Source: Chryseobacterium arachidis (GTDB lineage Bacteria > Bacteroidota > Bacteroidia > Flavobacteriales > Weeksellaceae). From it: a stretch of DNA of 64,000 bases. A program made the translations under genes and the position numbers. The notes below the pieces were generated by a model. It saw only the letters and a list, made by a program, of their open reading frames with translations, was not told where the DNA came from and searched no databases. The stretch spans positions 420,821-484,820 of the forward strand of contig NZ_FQUT01000004.1 of NCBI RefSeq assembly GCF_900129245.1, read 5' to 3'. Shown in pieces: positions 1-7,985 of the stretch (positions are counted from its first letter, which is position 1; each line of letters starts with the position of its first letter).

Positions 1-2
1 AG

Positions 3-578
3 TATTTTGTCAATAATCTTGAAGAACAGACATTGGGAGTAAAAATGAAACAAATGCCCGGTGAAAGCTACGAATATCAGAGTGTATCAGCGCAATTACT
101 TGGTATTGCTTTAAAAAAAGCAATTGGTAAAAGTCTTGCAGATTATCTATCAGAAAAACTTTGGAAACCTCTACAAATGGAGTTTCCTGCAAAATGGAGT
201 GTTGATGAGCAGGGACTTGAAAAAGCATTCTGTTGTTTACATGCAATTCCTAGGGATTTTGCAAAAATTGGACAACTAATTATGCAGGATGGCAACTGGA
301 ATGGTAAACAAATTCTTAGCAGGGAATACTGCAAAAAGCTTCAGACTCCTACAAGAGAGAATAATGCCTTTTGTTTCAACATTTGGGCTGATGAAGACAG
401 CACAACAAAATACAGATTCTTTTATGGTTTTTTAGGACAGTTCATTATAATGGTTCCAAGCAAAAATTTAGTTATTGTTAAGAGTGGCTTTTACAACCGT
501 TTGGAAGTAGATGATAAAAAACGTCCATTACAAGTCCGTTTATTAGTAGAAGAAATTATTGGATTATTTAACCTCTGA
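3..578 (+). CDS. Serine hydrolase, beta-lactamase/penicillin-binding family, 5' truncated by window edge
   Basis: The reading frame is open from base 3, so the gene begins left of the window; the TTG at 33 is not the true start. About 192 residues of the C-terminal part are present. Residues around YEYQSVSAQLLGIAL match the YxN-motif region of class C beta-lactamase-like hydrolases, followed by the usual LWKPLQM helix and an F..F..G.LGQ...MVPSKNLVIVKSG tail, where the third active-site motif is expected. The nucleophile SxxK lies outside the window. Such proteins are usually secreted or periplasmic esterases or DD-peptidase relatives; substrate cannot be told. Confidence 0.8.
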   Translation, partial: YFVNNLEEQTLGVKMKQMPGESYEYQSVSAQLLGIALKKAIGKSLADYLSEKLWKPLQMEFPAKWSVDEQGLEKAFCCLHAIPRDFAKIGQLIMQDGNWNGKQILSREYCKKLQTPTRENNAFCFNIWADEDSTTKYRFFYGFLGQFIIMVPSKNLVIVKSGFYNRLEVDDKKRPLQVRLLVEEIIGLFNL

Positions 579-846
579 TAATAACCAATGTTATCAAATG
601 TTATTTTCGCTTGTCTTACTGAGTATTAGAAATCAAGCTTGAATTCTATATTACCCTCTTCATTTGTACTAAATAAGGCTTCGTAAACTAATTCTTGAAA
701 CATTCAAAATCAATAGTAAGTTTTTCTCCTTCTTTAATGTACCAGAATTCTTATGTTCCCAAAATAATAACTAACGAGTACTTACCTTAACTATGATGTG
801 AGGCGGATTCGTTAGTAAATGCCATTTTTTTCCAATGAATCGCGAC

Positions 847-1386
847 TTATTGTACTTTAAATTCTATTTTATTATCTGCATTTTTACCTTTGATATTGGT
901 GTAAATAAAGTTCCTATTACATTTGTCTGATCCTAAAAAATCAATCCTATCATCTGCAAATAATGAATAATTTCCTGCTTTGTTTAGTTGTACTTTTATT
1001 TCAAGCTCATAGTAACCATTAGCAGAATTATAGGTGACATTGTACCAGTTTTCTGCTCCATTTTTCTTGCTTCCCTTTATATAAGTAATGTTATTGCCGT
1101 CAAAAAGCTGAGTAGCGCTTGCAATATACCAGCCATTGGATGTTCCTGTTTTCTGATAAAGGTCGACCGGATCTCCGAAATAATTGTTTTGAGAAGGAAT
1201 TGTTAACTGATAAATAATTTCTTCTCCTTGATTGTATATCTGTTTTAACGGACTTATTGTAATGAGATCGGGAATAGTTGCGGAAGCATCTTTACCGTCA
1301 CAAACTTCCTCCCCGATATTCGGACAACTTTGTAGTACTGATAAAATCAACAATACAAAGAAGATTTTTAAAAATTTAGTATCCAT
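847..1386 (-). CDS. Hypothetical lipoprotein
   Basis: 179 residues. The N-terminus is a classic lipoprotein signal: KFLKIFFVLLILSVLQSC, cleavage before Cys21. The mature part has a short acidic linker followed by a beta-rich segment (YQLTIPSQNNYFGDPVDLYQ, NGYYELEIKVQLNKAGNYSL) that looks like an Ig-like or bacterial surface beta-sandwich. Two Cys remain in the mature protein. No family recognised. It is monocistronic, with over 800 bases of gene-poor DNA upstream, and is probably anchored in the outer membrane. Confidence 0.75.
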   Translation of the reverse strand: MDTKFLKIFFVLLILSVLQSCPNIGEEVCDGKDASATIPDLITISPLKQIYNQGEEIIYQLTIPSQNNYFGDPVDLYQKTGTSNGWYIASATQLFDGNNITYIKGSKKNGAENWYNVTYNSANGYYELEIKVQLNKAGNYSLFADDRIDFLGSDKCNRNFIYTNIKGKNADNKIEFKVQ

Positions 1387-2173
1387 AAAAAGGTTTTAAT
1401 TTTAGATGATTATTAATGATAAGCCGACATTAAAGGATTTTTAATGTTTTCTACAGATTAGACATTAATTAATTATATCCAGTAAAATCTGAGTGCTGAG
1501 TCTGGACATAGGATTTGTTTTATCATTTCAAGGCTTTGCAGATAAGATTATTTTATGGTAATAATCCATCTTTTCCGCCCAGATAACATTCTGCCAGCCT
1601 ATAAACGCGAGTCCAAAAAGAAAAAAATACTGGAATTTTTTTCACGATTGAAATTGTGTTTAAATTGTTAGTTTTCAGGTTATGCATTTTGTCTTACGAA
1701 TATAGATAATCCCTGATAATAAAATTAAATTTTATGAATTAATTTCCTATGTAAATGAAATAAAAAAATAAGTTTCTCACAACTGCGAAGTGAGATGGAT
1801 TTATATTTTTGTAAATTTTTAATTTATTATTAAAAAAGAAAAGTTCTCCTTTTAGACATCTTTCTATCTTAAATAGTGCGACAAAGCATCGTTTTTTAAG
1901 ATTTTTTGCTGTTGCACAAGTTTGCAAAACACATCAAATATTCAGCAATTTAATCGACACGAATAGTAACTATTTATCATTTTGCAGAATTTTTGGAGAA
2001 TTAATATCTCTGTTTAACAAATTTATATGATACATTAAACATTCAGCAATTAAATAAACTGGAGGAATTATTTAATCATTTTTCAAGGTCCATTTCTCAA
2101 AATTACAAAAACCAAATTGTAATATCTTTGAATCCTGTTGTCAAGAGTCCATTTTCAACCTTAAACACGTAAA
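1387..2173. other. Gene-poor intergenic stretch
   Basis: AT-rich sequence of about 0.8 kb between two minus-strand genes. One 62-codon minus-strand ORF (1739-1927) is Cys/Phe/Lys/Asn-rich, with no ribosome-binding context and no recognisable domain; I do not support it as a gene. Phrases similar to one another (a CAGCAATTTAAT near 1945 and CAGCAATTAAAT near 2045) hint at a degenerate short repeat. No RNA gene recognised. Confidence 0.5.
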
Positions 2174-2208
2174 AAAAAGAGGCTCCTTCATTAGAAGGAA
2201 TCTCTTTT
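2174..2208 (-). terminator. Intrinsic terminator of the OYE gene
   Basis: Hairpin with stem AAAAGAG..TCCTTC / GAAGGA..CTCTTTT, about 35 bases downstream of the minus-strand alkene reductase stop, A-rich on one side and T-rich on the other, so it can work in both directions. Confidence 0.8.
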
Positions 2209-2240
2209 ATCCTATATCGGATTATGTTTTGAATATGTAC

Positions 2241-3359
2241 TTAAGACTTAAGATACACTGTTTTTGGATAGCTGATGTATCCATTTTCGTCTCCCGAGTA
2301 AAATGTATTTCTATCACTTTCTGATAAAGGTAAATTATGTTTAAAACGTTCAACCAAATCAGGATTTGCAATAAAAGGCTCACCGAAAGAGACTAAATCC
2401 GCATTACCTTCTTTTAGAATTGTATCGGCAGTCTGTTTTGAAAAACCTAAGTTAGCCATTAATCTGCCACTGTAATGATGACGGAAATGTTTAAAATAGC
2501 TCTCCTGTAATTGTTCAACCGGAGTTCCTATTAAGTCTTCGGATGGTCCTACTATATGTACATACGCCAAATCATAGCCATTCAATTTATTTAAGATATA
2601 CTGGAATATTGAAATAGTTTCTTCATCAGGTTGAACAATGCCAACATTACTTAACATAACAGGGCTAAATTTAATAGCTATACGAGTACTGTCCCAGACT
2701 TCTTTAACAGCATCTAAAATTTCAAAAATAATACGAGCACGGTTTTCAATATTACCACCATATTCATCAGTACGCTTATTGGTTGCTATGCTAAGAAACT
2801 GTGGAATTAGCATACCCGCTATTGCATGTATCTCGATACCGTCAAAACCTGCATTCTTTCCGTTTTGAGCTGCTTGTCTATAATCCTGTATGGTTTTTTG
2901 AATATCAGTAACAGTCATTTCCCGTGGCGTTACAGTATATTTAAAACCTTCCGGAGTAAAAGATTGTGATTGTATATTGATTGCAGATGGCGCTATCGGA
3001 AGTTCACCATTTTGAAGATCGGGATGCGCTCCAGCACCAATATGCCCCAATTGCAAAAAAATTAAACCACCTTTGTCGTGAACAGCTTTGGTTATAATTT
3101 TCCATCCTTCTATTTGCTTTTCGGTGTAAATTCCAGGAACATTTATAAAACCAATGGATTGTGAATTTACCCAGGTGCCTTCTGATAAAATTAGACCGGC
3201 AGAAGCCCGTTGCGCATAATATTCTGCCATCATCGACGTGGGAACTAGGTCTGGATTAGTAGCTCTACCACGAGTTAATGATGCCATTACCACTCTATTT
3301 TTTAATTTCAAATCTCCTAATTGATATTCCTCCAAAAGATTTGGCTGTATATTTTTCAT
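2241..3359 (-). CDS. Old Yellow Enzyme-family FMN oxidoreductase (alkene/NADH:flavin reductase-like), atypical active site
   Basis: 372 residues, full length for the OYE family (TIM barrel, FMN). It starts KLKNRVVMASLTRGRA, and has the substrate/FMN signature region IEIHAIAGMLIPQFLS..NKRTDEYGG (176-201) and the C-terminal LVSFGEPFIANPDLV FMN-phosphate loop. Family members such as NemA read HxxHGYL here, with two His or His/Asn that bind the substrate and a Tyr proton donor. This protein keeps His178 but has Ala181 and Met183. The W-H-V-G-R strand is also changed (LGHIGAG, 104-110). The fold is secure, but classical ene-reductase chemistry is doubtful. It is divergent from an HxlR regulator, as quinone/electrophile-responsive OYE genes often are. 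Confidence 0.88.
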   Translation of the reverse strand: MKNIQPNLLEEYQLGDLKLKNRVVMASLTRGRATNPDLVPTSMMAEYYAQRASAGLILSEGTWVNSQSIGFINVPGIYTEKQIEGWKIITKAVHDKGGLIFLQLGHIGAGAHPDLQNGELPIAPSAINIQSQSFTPEGFKYTVTPREMTVTDIQKTIQDYRQAAQNGKNAGFDGIEIHAIAGMLIPQFLSIATNKRTDEYGGNIENRARIIFEILDAVKEVWDSTRIAIKFSPVMLSNVGIVQPDEETISIFQYILNKLNGYDLAYVHIVGPSEDLIGTPVEQLQESYFKHFRHHYSGRLMANLGFSKQTADTILKEGNADLVSFGEPFIANPDLVERFKHNLPLSESDRNTFYSGDENGYISYPKTVYLKS

Positions 3360-3438
3360 CCGTTATTTATTTTAAATTTTAACGAGGTAAAGGTCGGTCA
3401 ATCACAGATCCGGAACAATATAGGAGAAATTAAGATCG

Positions 3439-3458
3439 TAGGGATAAATTTATCCCTA
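3439..3458. promoter_or_regulatory. Perfect 20-bp palindrome, candidate HxlR operator
   Basis: TAGGGATAAATTTATCCCTA is identical to its reverse complement. It lies between the divergent reductase and HxlR genes, 24 bp upstream of the regulator's minus-7 box. HxlR-family dimers bind such dyads between divergent genes, so autoregulation plus control of the reductase is the simple reading. Confidence 0.7.
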
Positions 3459-3481
3459 TGAACAAATCGGTAAATATGTCA

Positions 3482-3489
3482 TAACTTTG
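3482..3489 (+). promoter_or_regulatory. Promoter minus-7 box of the HxlR gene
   Basis: TAACTTTG fits the Bacteroidota TAnnTTTG consensus and ends 16 bases before the ATG at 3506, implying a very short leader. Confidence 0.6.
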
Positions 3490-3505
3490 TACAAATATCA
3501 GACTA

Positions 3506-3922
3506 ATGTACGAAAGAAAGATTCCCCTTACGATAGATTGTGGTTTGCACTTGACCAGAGAAATACTCAGCGGAAAATGGAAACCTGCATTACTTAATGC
3601 GATTTCTATGAATATAAAGCGTCCCAGTGAAATTTTGAGAATACTGCCTGATGCTACCCGTCGGGTTTTAAATGTACAATTGAAAGAACTTGAAGAGCAT
3701 GGAATAATAGAAAAGAAGACCTATCCGCAACTACCTCCTAAAGTGGAATATTCTCTTACTGATATTGGATGGTCGTTGATGCCCGTTATTAATGCGATGA
3801 ATATTTGGGGTGACGAAAATCGTGATTTTTTGGAGAAAGTCATCAAGCAAGATCCAAAAATTAGGGAAGTTTCAAAGTCTCCTTGTGAGTTCATTCAGCT
3901 AAACGCAGCCGAGGGAAAATAA
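3506..3922 (+). CDS. HxlR-family winged-helix regulator
   Basis: 138 residues, the usual HxlR size. Family marks: ILSGKWKPALLNAIS near the N-terminus, RPSEILRILPDATRRVLNVQLKELEEHGII (recognition helix and wing entry) and VEYSLTDIGWSLMPVI. Cys12 (IDCGLHLT) sits where redox-active Cys residues occur in YodB/QorR-type members, so thiol or quinone sensing is possible. It is divergent from the OYE-family gene across a 146-bp gap with a 20-bp palindrome. Confidence 0.9.
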   Translation: MYERKIPLTIDCGLHLTREILSGKWKPALLNAISMNIKRPSEILRILPDATRRVLNVQLKELEEHGIIEKKTYPQLPPKVEYSLTDIGWSLMPVINAMNIWGDENRDFLEKVIKQDPKIREVSKSPCEFIQLNAAEGK

Positions 3923-3960
3923 ACTCATTACATACATTATTTTTTCAGATGATCATGACA

Positions 3961-3974
3961 ATCGTTTTTTGAGA
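3961..3974 (-). repeat. Repeated 14-mer TCTCAAAAAACGAT, copy 1
   Basis: Identical to copy 2 (4828-4841). Lies 22 bp past the stop of the class D beta-lactamase gene on the coding strand. Confidence 0.6.
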
Positions 3975-3995
3975 CTTAATTATAGTTTATTTGTT

Positions 3996-4799
3996 TTAAT
4001 AAACTTTCAAGTCAGCGAGAATATCATTTAGAATTTCAAACCTAGCTTTTCCAAAATCCTCTCTTTTTTCCATAGACTGAATGCAGTTTGAAAAATAATA
4101 TACATTATCTTTTATAGTAACATAACCTACATACCATCCAACATACTGCTTTCCCTGTTTGCCGGCACCAGGCTTTGCTCTAGTAACTGTACCCAACGTA
4201 TCATTTACAATCATAATATCTTTTACAATGTCCATAGAACGCTGTGAGAAGGGAAGTTTATTATCATGAAGCCTCCGTAGAAAATTAATTTGTTGATCAG
4301 GCGTGATCCGAAGATTTCCAGATAACCAGAAAGCGTCGATTGGTCCTGTAATATCAGCGTTACCATAGTTAGCTTTAGTTAGCCACTTTTTCATTCTATC
4401 TTCACCTATTCTTCTCGCTAATTCCTGATAGTACCACACTGTAGAATTCCTAAAAGCATTTCTCATATCTGTAGCCTGATTCCATGCTTTCATTGCCCTT
4501 TCTTGTCCATCCCATTTAAAAATAACATTTTCATCTTTTACAACTCCTGTCTCCAAAGAAACTAACGAGTTGCATATTTTAAATGTTGACGTCGGTGTAA
4601 ATGGTTTATATCTTTGATCTTGGTTATATATCGTATATCGATCATTCTTTTGATCATACATTACAAACGATCCATCTACTCCATATTTATCATAGTACTT
4701 TTTAAAATCATTCCTAACTATGGTTGAAGGCAGTGATGTATAAGACATAGCCAGGAGAAATAGAATCCCAACAAAAAAAGTAATTTTTACAAATTTCAT
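3996..4799 (-). CDS. Class D (OXA-type) beta-lactamase homologue with KPG in place of KTG
   Basis: 267 residues with an N-terminal export signal (residues 1-19; no lipobox). Class D motifs in order: STFK at 71-74 (nucleophile Ser71, carbamylatable Lys74), STV at 119-121, YGN at 145-147, W158 in the omega-loop position, and GWYVG at 221-225. The third active-site box, normally KTG nine residues before GWxVG, reads KPG (209-211). The loop between (AGKQGKQYV) is Lys-rich. Family activity is hydrolysis of penam rings in the periplasm; Pro in this box could narrow or weaken it. A 14-bp repeat lies 29 bp upstream of the ATG and an identical one follows the gene, so the gene has the look of a cassette. 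Confidence 0.9.
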   Translation of the reverse strand: MKFVKITFFVGILFLLAMSYTSLPSTIVRNDFKKYYDKYGVDGSFVMYDQKNDRYTIYNQDQRYKPFTPTSTFKICNSLVSLETGVVKDENVIFKWDGQERAMKAWNQATDMRNAFRNSTVWYYQELARRIGEDRMKKWLTKANYGNADITGPIDAFWLSGNLRITPDQQINFLRRLHDNKLPFSQRSMDIVKDIMIVNDTLGTVTRAKPGAGKQGKQYVGWYVGYVTIKDNVYYFSNCIQSMEKREDFGKARFEILNDILADLKVY

Positions 4800-4824
4800 T
4801 TTATATAAATAGTTTTAATTTATT

Positions 4825-5192
4825 TTAATCGTTTTTTGAGATCTCATTCTCCTTCAAAATTTTCAAATATGTGAAATACTTTGGTATAAATTGATTTTCA
4901 ATCGTGAAATCGTACAAATTAGCAACTGAAATTTTGAATTATCCAGCTGTGCCGCTCAAAACAAATTCAACATCAATATGATTATCTCCGGATGGAAAGG
5001 TTTTTATGACTTTGTCTGTTACATCAGGACACATGTTACTTAGCCTGGTATATTTTTCAATAATTTGCTGTTTAGTCTGTCTTACAATACCTTGTGCTAA
5101 TGTCGGATCTTTAAACTCAGCATTTTCTGTATACATATTTGCCATTTTATCCAATCGTGATTGTTGAAATGTTCAAAATATTGTTTAATAGA
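4825..5192 (-). pseudogene. NTF2-like/SnoaL-like protein remnant
   Basis: A 71-codon ORF (4939-5154) is only the middle of a once longer gene. Upstream, one frame over, lies YFEHFNNHDW, the family's N-terminal helix; a single base is missing between the TGG and AAA codons near 5149. Downstream, in frame after the TAA at 4939-4941, coding resumes as FKISVANLYDFTIENQF and continues to a stop at 4825. So the gene has a frameshift, a nonsense codon and no proper start; 14 bp beyond its broken 5' end stands the left repeat of an inverted-repeat element. NTF2-like folds serve as small-molecule isomerases or binding proteins; no function is claimed. Confidence 0.75.
4828..4841 (-). repeat. Repeated 14-mer TCTCAAAAAACGAT, copy 2
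   Basis: 29 bp upstream of the beta-lactamase ATG on the coding strand; overlaps the 3' end of the NTF2-like remnant. Confidence 0.6.
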
Positions 5193-5206
5193 TTATTTAT
5201 CTATTT

Positions 5207-5458
5207 AACCTGAGTTCGGGTTAAGGAATTTAAATAATCAACAATAAATCAAATGCTTATATTTAATTGTCGTGTTTTTTAGTCCATTCACTTATTTTTC
5301 AGGATAGAAAATGGATGAGAATAGAAATATTAAATTCATTTTTTTATAAAATTTCATAGAATAAAAATCTAAAACACTAATGATTTAACAATATACTGCT
5401 CATTATTAACAACTTAAAAAAAATCACTACTATTGTTTTCTTATCCCGAACTCAGGTT
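5207..5458. mobile_element. Candidate 252-bp MITE-like element
   Basis: Perfect 14-bp inverted repeats AACCTGAGTTCGGG (5207-5220) and CCCGAACTCAGGTT (5445-5458) bound AT-rich non-coding DNA. Both are flanked outside by ATTT (5203-5206, 5459-5462), a possible 4-bp target duplication, though weak in such AT-rich sequence. No ORF inside. It lies between the S41 peptidase gene and the broken 5' end of the NTF2-like gene. It could instead be the collapsed ends of a larger insertion sequence. Confidence 0.55.
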
Positions 5459-5495
5459 ATTTAGGCAAAAAATTATTTGATAACAAAATAATTCG

Positions 5496-6458
5496 CTATT
5501 CAGAAAGCCATTTAATAGCAGTTTTAACTACATTGTCGTTTTTGGTATTTGATAAGTCAGATACGACGACATCGGGTGTAATTTCTCCTTTGTAGCTTTT
5601 GCCTGTTCTATCCGATACATATGTCCTTGCTAATAAGAGCTCTCCACCATTGGACAGTTTAAAAGTATAATTAGCGGTTGTATATCCAGCTGATTTTTGC
5701 CCAAAGGATTTCACATTAGGTAATCCAAAAAAGGAAATCGCAGTCATTTCTCCACTGCTTCCAGTGTTTGCATCGACTAAAACTGCAATTTTCACCCTAC
5801 TATTTTTTATTTTGTAAGTTGTTACAGACTTTGGTTTACCGTTAATTTCACCATTATTATTTGACCAAGGCGCTTTGTATTTTCCTTGAACAAAGTAACC
5901 TGCAGTTCCGTCTTCAATAAGTGCATTTAAACCTGCTAACATTGGCCACATATTACCACCACCATTGTGACGCAAATCGACAATCCAACCAGTAATTATA
6001 TTTTCTGTATCAATTTTTTCAATGATAGAGCGAATTGTATTAGCAAACAAAATGTCTTTATTTTCATCAAAAGTCATTAAACGCGGTACTTTAACCCAAC
6101 CAATACCATTACCCAAATATTCTCCTTGTGGAATTTCGGCTGCAGTGGCATTACTAATTTCGCTAATTTGTTTTGAAGAAATAAAAAACGAATGCTTGTC
6201 ACCAACTTCTCTTAGTTTTTTGGTGTAGAAATCATAAATTATTTTTTGATTATTAGCATTATCGTCATTATAGACAAGTGCTTTATTTTCAGCTTCAATA
6301 TTTTTCCAATTTAAAGAATCTGTAAAAAGTGAATTTTTCTTGATGATTTTGAAAATCTCTTTATTCAAAGCAATCGCTCGCTTCTCAGTTTGACCGTTTT
6401 GTGCCTGAATTTTAGAAGCAATCAGCATTGCTATTGTAATAAATATAAATTTTTTCAT
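5496..6458 (-). CDS. Secreted S41-family (tail-specific protease-like) serine peptidase
   Basis: 320 residues, signal peptide 1-19 (IASKIQAQ). S41 core: GWIVDLRHNGGGNMWPM (157-173), nucleophile loop TGSSGEM with Ser235, and Lys255 in FGQKSAGYT as the likely general base; C-terminal TPDVVVSD is typical. It lacks a PDZ domain and is short for the family, resembling lone S41 peptidases found beside resistance and surface genes. One copy of the 14-mer motif sits 10 bp before the ATG. Confidence 0.88.
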   Translation of the reverse strand: MKKFIFITIAMLIASKIQAQNGQTEKRAIALNKEIFKIIKKNSLFTDSLNWKNIEAENKALVYNDDNANNQKIIYDFYTKKLREVGDKHSFFISSKQISEISNATAAEIPQGEYLGNGIGWVKVPRLMTFDENKDILFANTIRSIIEKIDTENIITGWIVDLRHNGGGNMWPMLAGLNALIEDGTAGYFVQGKYKAPWSNNNGEINGKPKSVTTYKIKNSRVKIAVLVDANTGSSGEMTAISFFGLPNVKSFGQKSAGYTTANYTFKLSNGGELLLARTYVSDRTGKSYKGEITPDVVVSDLSNTKNDNVVKTAIKWLSE

Positions 6459-6467
6459 TCTATTTTT

Positions 6468-6481
6468 ATCGTTTTGTGAGA
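6468..6481 (-). repeat. Repeated motif TCTCACAAAACGAT, copy 3
   Basis: Ends 10 bases before the S41 peptidase ATG, in the 42-bp gap to the preceding gene. Confidence 0.55.
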
Positions 6482-6500
6482 CTCTAAAGTCGGTTTTTAA

Positions 6501-6896
6501 TTATTTTATTGGGATAACCATCCTGTCTTTTGCTTCCATAGACCACTGAACTTGCCATACTCTACCATCAATTTGATCAACTAGAATAAAATTATAGATG
6601 TTAGTAGTTGGATAAAGGAAAAATCTACCATTTTTTTCCTCTTCTTCAGAAACAAGATATACTAAGGACAAAGGAGTTTCAAATTGATTGCTTTTTGTAT
6701 CCCACTGAACTTGCCACATCTGACCGTTCCTTGTATCTAATTTAATAAATGTATACATATTACGTGTTGAAAAAAGTCTAAACACAACATTATTATCAGT
6801 AGAGATATTTTGAACAGGCGGTTGTGATTGATAACTATTTTGAGCAAACGAAATTTTTGCAATCAAAATAAAGATAAGAATTATTAGTTTTTTCAT
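6501..6896 (-). CDS. Small secreted protein with two internal repeats
   Basis: 131 residues; signal peptide MKKLIILIFILIAKISFAQ. The mature part holds the same roughly 27-residue unit twice: residues 39-65 (FRLFSTRNMYTFIKL...WQVQW) and 91-118 (RFFLYPTTNIYNFIL...WQVQW), both with N-Y-F-hydrophobic-D-G-WQVQW spacing. Such a repeat suggests a small two-bladed beta structure. No catalytic residues. It precedes the S41 peptidase by 42 bp on the same strand, so the two may be cotranscribed. Confidence 0.75.
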   Translation of the reverse strand: MKKLIILIFILIAKISFAQNSYQSQPPVQNISTDNNVVFRLFSTRNMYTFIKLDTRNGQMWQVQWDTKSNQFETPLSLVYLVSEEEEKNGRFFLYPTTNIYNFILVDQIDGRVWQVQWSMEAKDRMVIPIK

Positions 6897-6904
6897 CAGA
6901 TTTA

Positions 6905-6918
6905 ATCATTTTGTGAGA
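6905..6918 (-). repeat. Repeated motif TCTCACAAAATGAT, copy 4
   Basis: 9 bases before the ATG of the small secreted protein at 6896. Confidence 0.5.
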
Positions 6919-6957
6919 CTTTATAAAAAAGATATCATCAGAGAATTGATTAACATA

Positions 6958-7854
6958 TTATGGAATTATTTTTTTTATCTCATCTAATGTTCTAAATCCA
7001 GAAATATCTTTTGCTTCTACTTTCTCTTTATTATATACCAAAATATCTTTAGAAATATAGTTTGAAATAGAGAAAGGCTCAACTTTGCACCGGTTTAAAT
7101 GACGTATTAAAACATCTAGAAAAACCGATAAATTTTCTGATGGAATTCCTTTGTAATTCAATATATTTTCGATTTTATCAGCATCATCTGATACTAAAGG
7201 TTTAAATTTACCATCTATTATGGCTCCGTGAAATCTGCAACCATTATTTAGAATTATAATGTCGTTTGTAAATATATCTATAGGTTCGCCAATTTGAGTT
7301 TTGTCCAAAATGCCATCTATAGCAAATACGAATGAATATAATGGGTTTTTATACTTCTGATTTATATCGAAGTTTAAAACATCTCTAATATCTGCTTTTA
7401 TGGCAGAAAGCCCATGAAAAGTATTTTCTTTTAATTTACGCTTCATCACATGTTTGAAATGGTAAATGCTTTTTGCAAATTCTTTTGTATGTTTAGGAGT
7501 TAAGGTTTTTTTAATTTCACCTATTGCCAAAACAGATTCTATCGGATAATATACTGTACCATTTCTACTTTCGAAAAATTTTGGAGTGCTTAACCTGTCG
7601 AAAATAATTATATCAAACTGATTACTGACATTTCCTTCATCATCAATAATTTGTCCTTGTTTTACTAAATATCTTTCAGGTAAAAATAGACTTACTTTTG
7701 AACGTATCAAATCTTCAACTTCATCTCCGGAAGATCTTATATTAGATGATTTATGAATAGATTCTGCCTTTAATTTTGCTAAATTTATCTCATTAATTAT
7801 ATCTTCAATAGCGTCTTTAAAACTGAATTTTTTCATAGTATATTGTTTACTCAA
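6958..7854 (-). CDS. DUF6602-like protein, possible PD-(D/E)XK nuclease fold
   Basis: 298 residues, cytoplasmic (no signal). The block RSKVSLFLPERYLVKQGQIIDDEG..SNQFDIIIFD, then PIESVLAIGEIKKTL, matches my recollection of the DUF6602 family. The spaced Asp (QFDIIIFD), Glu (PIESVLAI) and ExK (GEIKK) resemble the core of restriction-like nucleases. The start at 7854 (MSKQYTMKK) could equally be the second Met. Family members are found in mobile and defence contexts; no partner gene is evident here. Confidence 0.6.
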   Translation of the reverse strand: MSKQYTMKKFSFKDAIEDIINEINLAKLKAESIHKSSNIRSSGDEVEDLIRSKVSLFLPERYLVKQGQIIDDEGNVSNQFDIIIFDRLSTPKFFESRNGTVYYPIESVLAIGEIKKTLTPKHTKEFAKSIYHFKHVMKRKLKENTFHGLSAIKADIRDVLNFDINQKYKNPLYSFVFAIDGILDKTQIGEPIDIFTNDIIILNNGCRFHGAIIDGKFKPLVSDDADKIENILNYKGIPSENLSVFLDVLIRHLNRCKVEPFSISNYISKDILVYNKEKVEAKDISGFRTLDEIKKIIP

Positions 7855-7985
7855 ATGTAGTTATAATTAATCTTTTCATGTAGGGATATAATTTAAGATT
7901 TCTACTTTAAATATAAAAACAATTCCAAATCATTTATAAAATAAAATTTTCTAAAGCTTTAATTTTTCTTTTAAATACAACATAT

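Noticed and set aside
1739..1927. 62-codon minus-strand ORF in the gene-poor stretch
   Set aside because: Cys/Phe/Asn-rich reading of AT-rich DNA, no leader, no domain.
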